Source of the DNA: Leptodactylus fallax
Lineage: Eukaryota > Chordata > Amphibia > Anura > Leptodactylidae
Direction of reading: 5' to 3'
Assembly (NCBI GenBank): GCA_947044405.1
Contig: CAMRHE010000077.1
Location: 6,787,501-6,851,500 of the forward strand
Length of the DNA stretch: 64,000 nt
Shown here in pieces: positions 21,108-34,590 of this stretch. The translations under genes and the position numbers were made by a program. The notes below the pieces were generated by a model. That model was not told the origin of the DNA. It ran no database searches and worked only from the letters and a program-made list of their open reading frames with translations. Position 1 is the stretch's first letter; each line of letters opens with the position of its first letter.

Positions 21108-24100
21108 ACTCTACCATCTAGGGAAGTTGAGACAACATAATAAGCCATTATACTCTTCTTGCCTCACCAATCCTGGGCATCCTTGCAGCATCCAGAGGTC
21201 CCTCTGCATCCTCTGGCTGATGTCACATGCCCCAGGGTCACTGCTGAATCCTGTGTTTCGGTCTTAGTGGTCACGTGGGGTGTGGCAATATCATTATGCT
21301 TAGACGCTGAAACTTTTGGAAAATTTGAGTCAGATCTGGTTTGATCGGAATTGGTTCACTCATCCCTACTTCTGGTCCCCAGTGCAACAACTGAGTGGAT
21401 AGGAGCTGAAGTACCCCACTATGGACAATATACAGCGGGCTGTGCCTTCTGTTTCTGGCACCATCTCCTGTATAGCTTCAGGAGAGGTCATCGGTATGAA
21501 GATTGCTAGGGGGCCTGGAAAATCCCTTGTAGACTTCTTGTAGACTATTTACCACTGCTACCATTTGACTGCTACTATTTACTACTTTTCTACAATAAAG
21601 TTAGTGAAATACACCAAATACATCAAAGGTAAAAATGTCTATAGGAAATCTGACAAAAAATAATGCAATATGTGGCCTCAGCAAGGTCCTACAGGGTCCT
21701 ACTCTTTGCCATGGCTTATTGATGGAGGACCCAAACAAGGGAGTCTCCTGTTTTTTCTGAGAATACTCTTATAGGGTATTTGAACATGGGCTCTCTATAA
21801 ACAGGACAATTCAATGAAAAACCAATACACTTCTCATTCCAAGGGAGAAGGACATAAAATTTTTTTTCTTCCTTTTCTAAATGTCTGAATAATTTTTTGT
21901 CCCCTTTGACCCGTAACAAACATAAAACGGTGTGTAAAATTTGCCTGGAGTGCTCTTTTAAATGAAACCAGATGAAACACCCATTTTACCATCTACAGGG
22001 AATCCAAGTAAATAATGAACATAAAGTTTTGGTACTGGTTTCTGGTACTATTAATTCTTGCTTTGTATAATATACAATAAATGTAATGCAAACCTGAAAA
22101 AATATCTTACTGATGTAATGGGCAGGAATATTACCGGCAGTAAAAACCTTAGATTGTTGGTAATGACAAGGTACACTTTCAGTAATAAACACTATTTAGC
22201 CATAATACATGTGGAGAGTGAGCTCTTCTGCAAATTATAGTGTTTAGTGATCTGCACTAAGAGTCACTAGAGCCGAAACACAAATCCAGCCTGCTTCACA
22301 CCCATAGTCTAGTATAAAGAAATAAGGAACGCTGAGATGTCTCAGTCTCATTATTGTCCTCGCTGGCTCAGTACAGCAGCAGAGCATGAGTACAGACCAG
22401 ACTGTGGCAGTCTCTGACCGCTCTATTATAGAAGTCTGAGAGGCTGCAGCAGTTTCTATAAAAAGTTTTGTGTCTGCCCACGGATGCTCTTGGCCATACC
22501 ATTCTTTCTGCCAAGTGCTAGAAGTGCTAATACAAGGGTGAATATACAGTGATTGAATTAAAAAAAAGACAAAAAACCCCAATAACTATTATATGCATAA
22601 TAATTGTAAACTGACCCCTTTATACCAGCAAAAACATAGGCTTTATTCTACAGTGCTGAAGTTATTAAGGGGTTAAAAACTACTAAGTATTAACTGCTAA
22701 CTGATAAGAAAACAAAATGACAAGACATTCATGCACATTATCTAAGGTGCTTTGGACAAAGAAGATGCCTATGAGGAATCAGAGAACTTTAGCTAACCAT
22801 ACACATAAGATTAATGTCAGCCAGCAATCTAATGTGTATAGGGGTATCATGATGTTCCTCCAGTGCAGATGTCAGGAGAAAGAAGGATTGGGCTACTGAA
22901 TGTCAACATGCCCAATCATTTTGTTATGGCTGATCCCACAACCATCTAATGTGTATAGGAGCCTCTTGATGGCAAAATGTTCAATCTTTTTGTTGTATGA
23001 GAAACGATCTACTGCTAAGTGTGCCTGGTGGCAGATTTCTACTCTCTTCCCATTAAGTATACATACACACTTGCATGTGTGCATGAGTATGGATGTTAAG
23101 CCCTGTTCAGATGACAAACAGATGTCTGTTGTATGCTGTCCATGGTGCAGTCCAAGTCTTAAGGACTAGGCTCGGACTGCACACAGACCCATTGATTTCA
23201 ATGGAGCCCTAATACTTCAGGTGTGAAAATTTAGACTATGTCCTCTTCTGGTCTGTTTTCTTTGATCACAATGGCAATATACAGTCCATAAGTGTTCAGT
23301 TGACAGCTATCCTAAATGTATGGTCAGCTTTATCCTCTTCTCTTCATTCAGAACACTTGCATGGGAATGGGGTAGGTGGAGGTTAGGTGGAATAGCTGTC
23401 AGCAAATGGGTGTTCAACCGACAGTGTATGGGGAGCCTAAACTATAGATGACTGACAGATCGGCACCTTCCCACAGCATGCCTGTAATTGTGATATTCCA
23501 AAGCCAGAGAAAATATTGAATGTTTGACGTCTGTTCTGGGAAAGGCATGGCAACGCCATAGATGCTCAGATACAAGCTCTTGTCTGCAAAGTATACAACA
23601 TATCTGGAAGATTCACATTCATCACATCTGTCTTTACATTCTTTTTATTATAAAATCACTGCTGGGTCAGCACAGGCACAGGAAAATGAGGATCTTGTCT
23701 GAGATCAACCTGCAGTGCTGACATCTTGTCTAGCTGTGCTATTGTTTTCCAGCATATTACATTCAATTTGTTTCACTTCACTTATGCTAACGCTGTAAAC
23801 ACCAAGCGCAGGTTGTCACTGAGATGTTAACATTGCAGTTATTGTTCCTACAGTGTCGTTATTATGACTTCTATTCAGACTAAAAGAGAAGTATTTTCTC
23901 ATCTTCCCCCATAGATGACATCCCTCTGGGGATTTTGGCAGTGATGTTCCCGTTAGAACAAAGGGATCTTGGTGTGAAGCTGCAGGGGTTAGCTTCTGGG
24001 GAATGTATGGAAGTTGAGTTTTGCAAAAAAGGACACTTGTAATTGTCTTACAAAGGGGAAGTAGGTTACTGTCGACATAAGTCAAAGTAGTTCTATATAA

Positions 24101-24451
24101 AATAGACCTACTTTTAGAAATAATTACCTCTTTAATAAGACACAGAACAGGAACCAATTGATGTTCCACAAAGTAGTAAAATTATACCGTGATTAACCAA
24201 ACGGCAGTCAAAGAATAATTCTTAAAGTGAACCATTCAGGTGATTTTTCCTGTCTGAGAGCAGGATATAATAGAAGGAGAGTAGCTGAACTCTATACACC
24301 TATATATACAGTATATGCAGGTGTATATGATTTGGATCAGTCTGCTCTATAAGTTTTCCGCTCAGAAATTGCCCCATGCAGGACATATATAGAGAAGTAT
24401 TATTTTTTATCTATTTTTGTTAAAGTTACATTTTCCAAACATAAAACAAAA
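21108..24451. other. Intronic sequence with minor repeat debris
   Basis: No domain-bearing frame. A possible TE edge (GGTTCACTCATCCCTAC) lies near 21350, and related short blocks containing AATGTGTATAGG occur near 22830 and 22950, probably decayed MITE sequence. Confidence 0.45.
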
Positions 24452-24459
24452 CATAAGAG

Positions 24460-25271
24460 CAGGGGCATATATACCAGGGTAGCAGCAGTAACGGCTGCCA
24501 CAGGGCCCGGGACATTAAGAGACCCGGAGCTCTGTGGCAGCCGCTACCGCAAACCCCCACAAACAATGCTATCGTTATACTCTGGGGTCTTTTCAGACCC
24601 CTGAGTATAACGATTGGGGGCCCAGGGGAGGTGAGGGAACATAAAAAACACTGTAACGCACCTATCCTACGCTCCGCAGGCTTTGGGCCTGTTTGGTGAT
24701 GTCCCAGATGTCATCCGACGTCATTATGTATCGCGACGCCGGCCTGGCCCACGCGAGATCTGGTCCAACATTGAAGATGGCCGAAGTAGTGCAGCGGAGT
24801 GCACCAGAGCCAGTGAGAGGTAAGTAGCATTGTTTTTTATGTTTGTATCCTACCCTGGGTCTCCGATCATTATACTCTGGGGTCATTCATGGGTGATCCA
24901 CAATGGGGCATAATACTGTGTGCAGGGGCCACTATGGGGAATAATACTGTGTTCAGGGGCCACTATGCTGCATAATACTGTGTGCAGGGGCCACTATGGG
25001 GCATAATACTGTGTGCAGGGGCCACTATGGGGCATAATACTGTGTGCAGGGACACTATGCTGCATAATACTGTGTGCAGGGGCCACTATGGGGCATAATA
25101 CTGTGTGCAGGGGCCACTATGCTGCATAATACTGTGTGTAGGGGCCACTATGGCACATAATAGTGTGCGCAATGCGGTTTGTGCGGGGGAAGGGAGCGCT
25201 GTGGGCGACGGTTCGGGGGGGCCAGGTCAAATGTTCGCCTTGGGGCTCAGCCATTCCTAGTTACACCACTG
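24460..25271. mobile_element. hAT-type non-autonomous element with 8-bp target duplication
   Basis: CATAAGAG flanks both sides exactly (24452-24459 and 25272-25279). The ends are CAGGGGCATATATACCAGG and the complement of CAGTGGTGTAACTAGGAATG. An 8-bp duplication with CAG...CTG termini is the hAT signature. No transposase is present. The interior contains a GC-rich inverted block (GCCACAGGGCCCGGG, TATACTCTGGGGTC and its complement) and a 31-bp minisatellite. Confidence 0.88.
24898..25163. repeat. 31-bp minisatellite inside the hAT element
   Basis: About 8.5 copies of a unit containing GGGCATAATACTGTGTGCAG and GGCCACTATG, offset by 31 bp (for example 24911 and 24942), with variants GCTGCATAAT and GTTCAGG. 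Confidence 0.95.
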
Positions 25272-25401
25272 CATAAGAGTGTAGGTTCTATTATATGTTG
25301 CTTCAAAAATGCGGACTACCAAAATATCAAAATATATTGTGAGAAGTTGACTTAAAACATAACGTTTATTAACATATTTAAAAGAGGTGTTTGATATAAC
25401 A

Positions 25402-25402
<1 letters not shown>

Positions 25403-25470
<68 letters not shown>
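25403..25470. repeat. (TA)n microsatellite
   Basis: An almost pure TA run interrupted once by GTATA. Confidence 0.95.
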
Positions 25471-25471
<1 letters not shown>

Positions 25472-26789
25472 TCTTTGCCTATATACAAAATGTGTGAGGC
25501 AAAGATAAAACAAAACTCAACGTTACATTTAACAAATGCAGAATACGTCTCTCAATGCAGAGAAAAGTGCGAAGGGTAAAGGAGGGGGAAGCGGGACATG
25601 AGGAACCAGGAAAAAAGAAAATCAAACAGACATATTGGCAACATCTTAATATAAGAACATTAAAAAAACCAGATGGTTAAATACTCGTAAGTTTGAAATA
25701 GATGGATAAGATACTTGTAAGCTTGATACTAGTAAGCGACTAACAGCCAGCCCACCAACAGCACATCCATGGAATGTATCCCAATGTAATAAAGGTGTCC
25801 ATATGGTAAAGGTATATAAGTATATACAGGTATACATGGAAAGGAGGTTCAGATAAATAGGGTTATTGAGATGCCAGTTATTTAGTTCTGTAGGCTAACC
25901 AAGGCATCCAGGTTTTCAAGAAGAAGGCAAGAGATCTCTCTTGCCAACCTGTCAGCTCCTCCAACCTACAGATCTAATGCATTTGTTCAAACCAGTGAAC
26001 TTCTGTCTGGAAAGGGGGGTTTTGGGGGTCTTGCTGATCCCAGCAAAGTGGTACAAGACATGAAAAACTGCTTTAGTTTTAATAGAATATTTTTATTAAT
26101 CTGAAACATGATCTGTATTTTAGGTTGCTTCTCTTATTGCTCCACCTCTTTCTCACGTCTGAGTCATGTGACCTGCAGTCTGTCTTGGGACAGGAACAAG
26201 GGAACAACCTGATAAGAGCAGAAAGTTGCTTTTCTCTCTGATAAGATATATTACAAAGTTTTTTGTTTTTTTTAATAATGGCCTATGCTATTGATTTATG
26301 TTTGTTGCAGTGACAGGGACTAAGGTTTAGTTGCTCCATTTCCTTCCACCAATGGAAATTTTTTGAATTTTTAGTATAATATAGTGGAATGTATAAGTAT
26401 TTAGTATATTATAAGGCTTCCTTGAGTTGCCAAATTAATAAAATGATTTACTGCAATTTAGTGGTTTGACTATATGGATGACAGTAAATAATGCAATGTC
26501 TCCATGTAAAAAAAATTGTTTTCGACAGTACAGTGCACCCTTGGTTAGCAATATTAACATGATAAAAGTCTAATTGTTTTCATAACATAAACATAAACTC
26601 CTCTTCTTCACATGTAAGGATTCATCTGGAGACTGCTACATCAAAATTTTAAGTGTGCCTATTAATACAGTAAGTGTTGCATGATAAGCCATGATATAGA
26701 GATGATGCCCATTTCCAGCAGTCAGCATCACTTTGTTTGGCCAGTTATTAAAGGGGCTGACTGGTTGATAATAAATGGCTTGCAAAATG
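25471..26789. other. Intronic sequence, nothing recognised
   Basis: No conserved frame or clear repeat structure seen. Confidence 0.5.
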
Positions 26790-27027
26790 GATTATTATTG
26801 TTATGCTTACTTGTATAGCACCATCATATTCCACAGTGCTTTACAGACATTGTCAGTCACTGTCCCATACAGGGCTCACAATCTACATTCCCTATCAGTA
26901 TGTCTTTGAGGTGTGGGAGGAAACTCATGCATACACGGGGAGAACATACAAACTCCTTGCAGATGGTGTCCTAAGCAGGATTCAAACCCAGAATTTCAGC
27001 GCTACAGTGTTAACCACTGAGCCACAA
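26790..27027 (-). mobile_element. tRNA-derived SINE, apparently complete
   Basis: On the minus strand the element starts with a tRNA-like head. The RNA polymerase III A box TGGCTCAGTGG is at 27024-27014 and matches the consensus exactly. The B box GGTTTGAATCC is at 26988-26978 and differs from GGTTCGANTCC by one base. The body continues with GGAGTTTGTATGTTCTCCCC and GATTGTGAGCCCTGTATGGG, and ends in an AATAATAATAA-type tail at 26790. A LINE enzyme would mobilise it in trans. The fragment at 8110-8247 is the same family. Confidence 0.9.
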
Positions 27028-30000
27028 ACAGAGAGTTATGCCAAGCGGGGCTGCATATGGCTTTATTCACACTACAGTGAAAAATGGTGGTGTGATGGCC
27101 ATTTCTTTTTTTTTTAACGGTTGCATGGCCATTTTAACAACAATAAGATTGAATGAGTGCAACCACATGTCGGTTTTTTTATTAAACAGAAAAAACGTCA
27201 GTTAAAAAAACGGACATGCCCTATCTTTGTCTGGTTTGATGGAAACATGAACCCAATAAAAATCAATGGATTCATTTTAATGGATATAAAATGGACTGCC
27301 ATCTGAGTTATGCCCTTTAAAAAGGATTAGTAGGTTAGGTCAAGAAAGAAAAAACAATGAAATTCATAATTTTCATGGTCCATTAAAAATGGATGTAAAA
27401 CGGATGATGTTCGGCTATCAAAAACTGACAAACGGACATGGAACAGATGGCACAATCAAAAATGGGTATAGATGTTAGGTCTGTTAAAGAGGTCCTTTCA
27501 CCACCTCCACCTTCTAGTTCTTAGCATCTGTTAATAGTCACTGATTCCAGCTCAGTTGGAATTTTTTTGTCTAGCCACCACCATTCCCGAGTAACAAGCT
27601 CAGTTAATTTTGGTGTCTGATGTGCTATTTAAGCTCTGTAATGTGAGGTGGGCGGTGTCAGACAGGGGGTGTGATTCAGAGCTCCAATCAGAGGCAGCTA
27701 TTAAATGATGTAAGAGCTGGACTTGTTGAGGTTGGTTAAAAACAGAATGGTCATGTGAATATGACCTAATGGGGTACATGTAAAAACTACAGTGGCATTA
27801 ATCAAAACAGTGGTCGCATGCTGTTTATGGTCCCCTGTGGCCGCACAACTTAACAACTCTCTGTTTTATTAGGACACTAGCTATGTTTTTTGTTACAGGG
27901 GATGAGTAGTGATTAAACCAACAGTTCTCAGGCAGCTGATCTGCACTCCATTCTGCAAAATGTTGGCACAGCCTATAGCACAGCTTGGGTTGCTTGGCAC
28001 TTGGCATCCTTGTGGAAGAAATGGCATTGTCTCTTAAACTGGCATCATTGCCAGACGCAAACTCTGTCTCACTTAAAGGGCCATTAGAAGAAAATGGAGA
28101 TATAAATGTCTGAGACAAATCCACATGTGTAGATAATTAGCCTCATAAACAATTCTGCTGCTTTAATTCAAAGTGAACTGAAAATCAAAGACGATTCAAG
28201 AAATTGAGGAATTGCTGAACCATAAATACTATTTGCATGTAACAGAAAGATAATGAATACTTTCTGATAGAAACTGTTACTCAGACAGTCAAGAATCTCT
28301 TAAATGAGGCTGCTGGGACAGGATATGGACTTTTTCGCTTAATGCCTGCCGCTCGATATGCTGCTTAACTGAGCACAGAAAAAAGATGAGGATACTACTG
28401 AATGGACTCTCACCAAAACAGAATCATACTGTTAGAGCCAAACTGTGGACTATAAGGAAAGTAAATAGTGTGAGTACTGTATACAGATTGAAGGCATGAC
28501 TACAAGTGTGATGTATGCTTGAAATATGTAGGTAACTTTGATTTTCATTTTTCTATTTTTCCTTAATAAAATTATTGGATTGTATCCATGAGTGTTGGAT
28601 GCCTTCCATTTTCACACCTGGGAGCCAACCCTGTTTGTTTATGTACCGAGAGGACCACTCTGAGGAGGACTAGATGAGCTGATCTACACACTGTTTGCCA
28701 GGTTTTTGTTATGTTTCCCACCAGAGATGTGGATTCTTTAACCACAGTTAGTTTGGCACAAGCTAGATTAGAGTGTGAATACCAAGGAAGTGCCCAATTT
28801 TTCACCCTAAATCCCTCCAAGGAGGTGTTGACTTTGTGATTCCCAGGTTATGGTCACCGGAATAGTCATTAATTCAGTGCTTAGTGTGGATGAAGCTGTA
28901 GTGAAGTCAGGAACAGAGCAAAGACTATCAGGAGAACTATCAGGATAAGACAGGCAAGGATGAGAGTGCACAAATGAAACAAGGAGTAAGATTTAGGGGC
29001 AGAACATCAGGGTCCAGGGCAACTGTTCTAAGGGCAAGGCAGGGGCAATATCCAGGAACAACACAGTTACCATGTTCAGTGTCAATCAGGAATCAAGGTC
29101 TGGATCAGTACCACAATAACAATAGCCAGACAAGTGTATTACACTCAGTTTGCAGGCAAGGCACTAATATCTGCTTCCCTTTTAACTAAGCTGTCATGCC
29201 TAATGGCATAAGCGGGCACCAGTGAAGGGTAGAAACACAGAAGAACCAGAAGTAGGAGATATCTGTCTGCCAAGTACCTTTACTGGTTGGAGCTGGCCAA
29301 GGCAGATAGCAGATTTAAGCACATACCATATTCAACCAAACTTTTCTTACCACATATATTATTATCTACTTCTGTAAAAATCAGAGCCAGGAATAATCCT
29401 CACACGATAAACATCTACCTTTGACTGGCAGCTATCAAACACAGTTTCTTACAGAGAAACTTGAGGAGAATACAAGATGCATTGTTAAGAAATGTAGCTG
29501 ACAGGAAGGGTTTTATCAGAGGTTTGGAACATGGGGAGATGAACAGATAACCAGCAGGTCTCATCATAGGTATCAACATATAGTAATAACCCAAAGAGGG
29601 TGAACTGACAGAAGTAGTAACCTCAAATCCTGTAATCCTTAGCAGACCTTCGACAACAGTATCCCCAATGGCCTCTATTTTTCAGTATACTGCACATACC
29701 TAATGCAATCTAAAAATAAGAAAATAATCATGCTAAAAACTGTATCTTTATATCAACACAAAACACTATGAAAAGGTAAAACATCATATAAAAGTACTAT
29801 AGCTCCCACTTCTTACATAACCTATAATGATAATAACCTTTTGCAAAGGCCAAAGTACAAGTTTATTGATAAAAAAATTACATATAGTAAATACAAGTGG
29901 ATATCATTTCATTCTGAAGCTTCATGCCACCTGTTCAGATTTGATCAAATGAGAATTAAGACTTAGCAGTATTTTCTGTACCATATGTTAACACTGTTTT

Positions 30001-30828
30001 GGCTTGGGGCAGCCAAAACTTTTAGATATGTTGGTTGAGTTGGACAAGGTGGGTAATCATTTAGTATCTGGAGGGGTTTCTGGCTGTGTATATACTCGGG
30101 ATTCCAGGTGTAGTGAGGCACTAGCAAATCACTCTGGGTTAGTGTATTTAGCTATAGGTCAATGGCAGCGTTTGGAGTCTTGGTGGAATCTGATGTATTC
30201 ACATTTGTGATTTATGTTTTAGAAATCTGTGTATTGTTGCTGCTTGCCCTGACATAGTCAGTTCTGTCTAAGAATAGTGAAAGACCCTTATAACCATGAG
30301 CATTAAAGACCAATATAAATCATAGCTGACAATTTAAGGTCATTGGGTTAGTAACACTTTCTGGGATTAATTTTCTATTACATCTATTTCTATACTACTT
30401 ACTAGATTGGAAGACATGTATGAATATTGCATGATCAATTTTCCTTGGTTAACAGGGACAGACAGTAGAGATGAGTGAAGGCTTTCACAGTCAGTCCATA
30501 GTATGCAATAGTAATGTGATGTAGGGGATTGTCATGTAGGTAGAAAGTCTACCTCTATGGGAGCAATATGAATACTGTATAATGCATACCATCTGGTTGG
30601 AATGTTAAACAATGGTACTTGTTCCACTGGGTCTAGGATAAAGCTTGTGGTGGTTTCCACCCAAACTGGGGTGATAGGACACTTGACTTCTCCCACTCCC
30701 TTATGTAAACTTCTCTCTTGGATTCTCTATGCTTTCACTAATCTGCAAATGGCCCTGCACAATTTCAAAGCATAGCACTAATACTTAATTTGACCTTGCT
30801 TTCTATCTTGGGTCTCACATATTTTTTA
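27028..30828. other. Intronic sequence with a possible MITE fragment
   Basis: Near 27484 the sequence GTTAAAGAGGTCCTTTCACC resembles the end of the foldback element at 45332-45811, with no clear right end. Nothing else was recognised. The open frames here are short and carry no domain. Confidence 0.45.
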
Positions 30829-31263
30829 AGATAAAATAAGATAATCCTTTAATAGTCCCACCATGGGGAAATTCAGTGTGTTACAGCAGCAAAGATAATA
30901 CAAATATAAAAGCTCCAAGGTAGAGGCATTACAGTGACAGTAGGTACAGATAAAAGGCTAAAGGTAAAAAAATAGTAGAAGGGATATCAAAATTTAAGAT
31001 CTTTCAGTTCTCTGTATGGTCTGATCTCCTTTTAGGTCATTGTTGGTTGTACAGCCTAACCGCAGCGGTGAGGAAAGACTTCCGATAGCGCTCCTTGTCA
31101 CACTTAGGGTGAAGTAGTCGGTCACTGACAGTACTGCCCAGCGCTATCACAGTCTCATGCATGGGATGGGAGTTATTCTCCCGCATGGAGCTCACCATGG
31201 ACAGTATCCTTCTGTCACCTACCACCTGCACTGGGTCCAGTGGGCTCCCCAGGACAGAGCTGG
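30829..31263 (-). mobile_element. LINE 3' end (L2/CR1/Rex-like)
   Basis: On the minus strand the last part of an ORF2-type protein (31263-31037) ends ...HPKCDKERYRKSFLTAAVRL before a stop; this resembles the end of L2/Jockey/CR1-like reverse transcriptases. The 3' UTR follows, with GAATTTCCCCATGGTGGGAC and a TAAAGGATTATCTTATCTTA tail of short repeats, characteristic of non-LTR elements that end in simple repeats. Strong 5' truncation is the usual state for LINE copies. The clade is uncertain. Confidence 0.78.
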
Positions 31264-32544
31264 CTGTGTTTATAGGCTGTTTCTTATCTGTGGCTGTGTC
31301 TTATCCTTTTTGTCACACATTGTGAAACCCACCCTATTCACAAGGGGGAAACACACAGAGCAGAGGTATATGTCCAACAAATCCGTGTCCAACTCTCTAT
31401 ATAAGTTCCTACTACCTTACCCAGTGAATACAATGGTGCATCTCCCTTGGACTACTGTTCTCCCTAATGTCATCACAGGGTTCCTAAGTTGACCCAGTGC
31501 TTAATGAACATCTCTTGGCGTTTAGCAGCTAAAATCACAGTTAACTTTTCAATAAACACTTCTAGGAGTTTTATGTTCTGAATTGCTGTCTGGGTGAACT
31601 TTCCTCTTCCAATGAATGGAACAAGCACCAGTATACAACCAAACATTATAATGTACTGTATATTAAGCATAACAATAGCATAACATAGTGCAAAAATATA
31701 AAAGCAAACATCATAAATACAACAAGTTCTCAAGTATAGTGAACATTTATGGGCATTTCCCAGAGTACATCTTACATCAGAATCAATTTGCCCAATAATT
31801 TTCTTTTCTAAATTTATAAATACAGAATCTTAAACCTTAAAATGTTATCTGTGTAACAGGTGAAGAGACAGAAGTTGTCCAGTGTCCGTGTTATTATACC
31901 ATTTTCCATGGACATTAAAATAGCAAGACTTAAATCCAAGTAATGTTATGCTACTTGCTAAAACTGAACATATTCCTTGTAAGAAATATACAACATACTG
32001 ATTTAATGAATCAATTACATCACAAAGCCCAGTTTCTACAGAAAGTAATTACAGTAGCTTTTATATATATATGACTGCTCTTATGTATGTTAATAAAACA
32101 TGACAATAGGCAGAGTCTTTAATTAGTAAATAAACCTGCTTACTAAAGGAGATGTCATAATATAGACGTTCCACATAAGAGATGCCGTGTTCCATATATC
32201 AAGGAGAGCAGACTTGATGTGACTGCTCTTTTATCTGTGTATGCAAATGATACTAAACAAATACCACTGTACGCAGATGTTGTGATTCTCCATCAGGAGT
32301 AATTACAAAGAAAGCAGTAAATAACAGCTTGTTCTACTAAAATTAGTGTTAAGCGCTCTTAAAAACGGAGATGTGCATAAAATGCTCATCTCAACAGTGC
32401 AAGCTGTGAGATACCGAGACTATAAGGAGGACCTATGCTATTGACTAAAGATTACATATATATTTAGATATAGAAATGTAGCAAAAAGACTGATATATTT
32501 GTGTTAAAAAAGATCCAGTATAACTTTTTAGTTATTCATTGAGT
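31264..32544. other. Intronic sequence, nothing recognised
   Basis: AT-rich, with no conserved reading frame and no repeat structure noted. Confidence 0.5.
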
Positions 32545-32587
32545 CCACCCACTGGACTCCTTCTCGACTTAGGAGTCCAGTGGGTGG
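32545..32587. repeat. Perfect 16-bp inverted repeat (hairpin)
   Basis: CCACCCACTGGACTCC (32545-32560) and its exact reverse complement (32572-32587) are separated by 11 bp. The surrounding sequence is related to stretches near 37136-37365, suggesting part of a dispersed MITE family. Confidence 0.85.
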
Positions 32588-32883
32588 TCCTATTAATTGA
32601 TTGACAGCCTCCTCTGCATTACCTCCCACTGGACTTCTAAGCTTAGAATGAGCAGGCAGGTAAAGTAATAAAATATGAGTTATACTGAATGTTTTCCCAC
32701 AAAACTATGTATCAATCTGCTAAGTGACAGGTTCCCTTTACAGTCATTGGTGGCAGGGAAATATCTAGAACTGCAATAAATTTCCACATGCAGACTTTCT
32801 GCCCCCTTACAAATGCCGACTGACAATATAGCATATCATTTAGCAGGTATGTCAGCCATTATTAGCATGGAGCAAACAGTTGT

Positions 32884-33246
32884 TAAAGGAGAGCCTGTCA
32901 CCAGCACAGCATATCAACCAATATATACAGATAGAAAGCTTAGGGTCACCTGAAACACACAGTGTTTTCCCCTTGTGGATCCCCTTGTGTCTCCTTTGCT
33001 GAGATTTTTGTCAATATGCAAATGAGCTCTTTGGAACAATGAGGTTGTTGCAGTTGCTCTAAGAGGTAAGGAGCAAGGTCCTCATTGCTCCAAATAGCTC
33101 ATTTGCATATCAATAAAAACAGTGATATCTCGCCAATGGAGATACCGATTCACAAGCGGAAAACAGTGTTTGATTCAGGTGTCCCTAAGCTATCTATCTG
33201 CAAAATATGATTGATATGCCGGGTTCTGGTGACTGATTCTCTATAA
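32884..33246. mobile_element. Foldback MITE (AAAGGAGAGCCTGTCACC ends), copy 2
   Basis: Same family and layout as 11305-11648. Shared words include TTAGGGTCA(T/C)CTGAA, TGTTTTCCCCTTGTG, TTTTTGTCAATATGCA and the right-hand TATCTATCTGC. The interior folds back around CCTCATTGCTCC. Confidence 0.88.
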
Positions 33247-34590
33247 TACAATCATTTGCCCCTATACAGTTTGCATTTATTGCCAGCACATCCTCTGCTT
33301 ATATGGGAAGATGGGGAGATGTGCTGCCTTTCCGGGCGTCATGTGCAGAACTTCAGTATTTTACAGTTGCAGCAAAGTCAATGTGATTTTAAGAAATGTT
33401 ATTCACACACTAGGAAAAAAGTGCAGATTGAAAAATCGCTCACACTTCCACATCTGGTTTTCCCATTACTTTCCAGGGACAATATTGCATCTCTATGATA
33501 TGTTGTAGCATAAAGACATTGCATAGGAGCAAATGGAGTTCCCAAAGCTCAATGGTATGGACTTCTTGCATACAGCTCCACTACCTTAGCCTGACAACTT
33601 ACTTTCTATTATCTAAAACATTTACTTCATCCATATTTAAAAAAACGTTGCAAATAAAATTCAGAAAAATTAACTGAATCACTTGCCGGAGGACAGGTTA
33701 GAAAAATGTAGAAAATAACGAGAAAAATAGGTTTAGAAAATATTGCCTTACCAAAAAATCTATACAGATGACTTGATTTGCTGTGTAGCAAAAAAAAAGA
33801 AAAATACAAAAAAAAAAAAAAAAGTTTCTCTAGGCTCCATTTGCCTGATAATATGTATTTTGTGCACAACGCGCTGTGCTCTCCTGGATGGGGATACTGC
33901 AGGCTGTATAGTGCTGTGACATAATGAGGAAGCTGCATCAGAATAAACAGGGTGAAGGCTGACAGCTGTGCATAACCAGCAGCTCTGCACAAAATGGGAT
34001 ATGTTTGTTAGTGTGTGTTTGGGGAGTTTTTTTGGATTACCTGCCTGGGCACTTAATAGTAGCAAAATAAAGACACTTAATAAAAATAATTTTATGACTA
34101 GTCTATTTTCGTTCACAATGGCCCATGCAAATTTATGTTATTCTGGACCATATATTAGAGTCAGGCTACATTTAGATGACTGAGGTGCAAAAGGACAGTG
34201 AGGGGCACCTGTTTTCATGGATACCCCATACATTTCAGTGTATGGAGAGATGAGTGAAAATGCCGCAATTTAGGACATGACCTGTATTTTGATGGTCCAT
34301 TACAAGACCAAAAGTAATGGTGATGTGAATAGCTCCCATTCACTGATATTGAATTGTGTGACGTCCATAAAAAAATGGACGACACAAGGCCATTAATCTT
34401 TTTTTTTTTTTAATTGAGTTTTTGCTGCATTTGTCTGTGCATTTTTTCTTCCCCTATTAAATAGATAAGGAAACCTCTTATGATTCAAGACCTAAAATGA
34501 ACATGCTGTGTTTTTCAAAAAGCAGCTTTTCCACAATTCCTTTTTTCTGCAATGTGTGGATGAGATTAACCAAAGTCTCAGCAGGGTTGT
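33247..34590. other. Intronic sequence, nothing recognised
   Basis: Contains A/T-run tracts near 33785-33825; open frames here have no recognisable domain. Confidence 0.5.

Noticed and set aside
24898..25163. CRISPR-like array
   Set aside because: The 31-bp period has no unique spacers; it is a simple minisatellite in a hAT element of a vertebrate genome.
33760..34116. 118- and 121-codon minus frames with hydrophobic stretches
   Set aside because: The hydrophobic part is a translated A/T run (poly-Phe); no domain or conservation visible.
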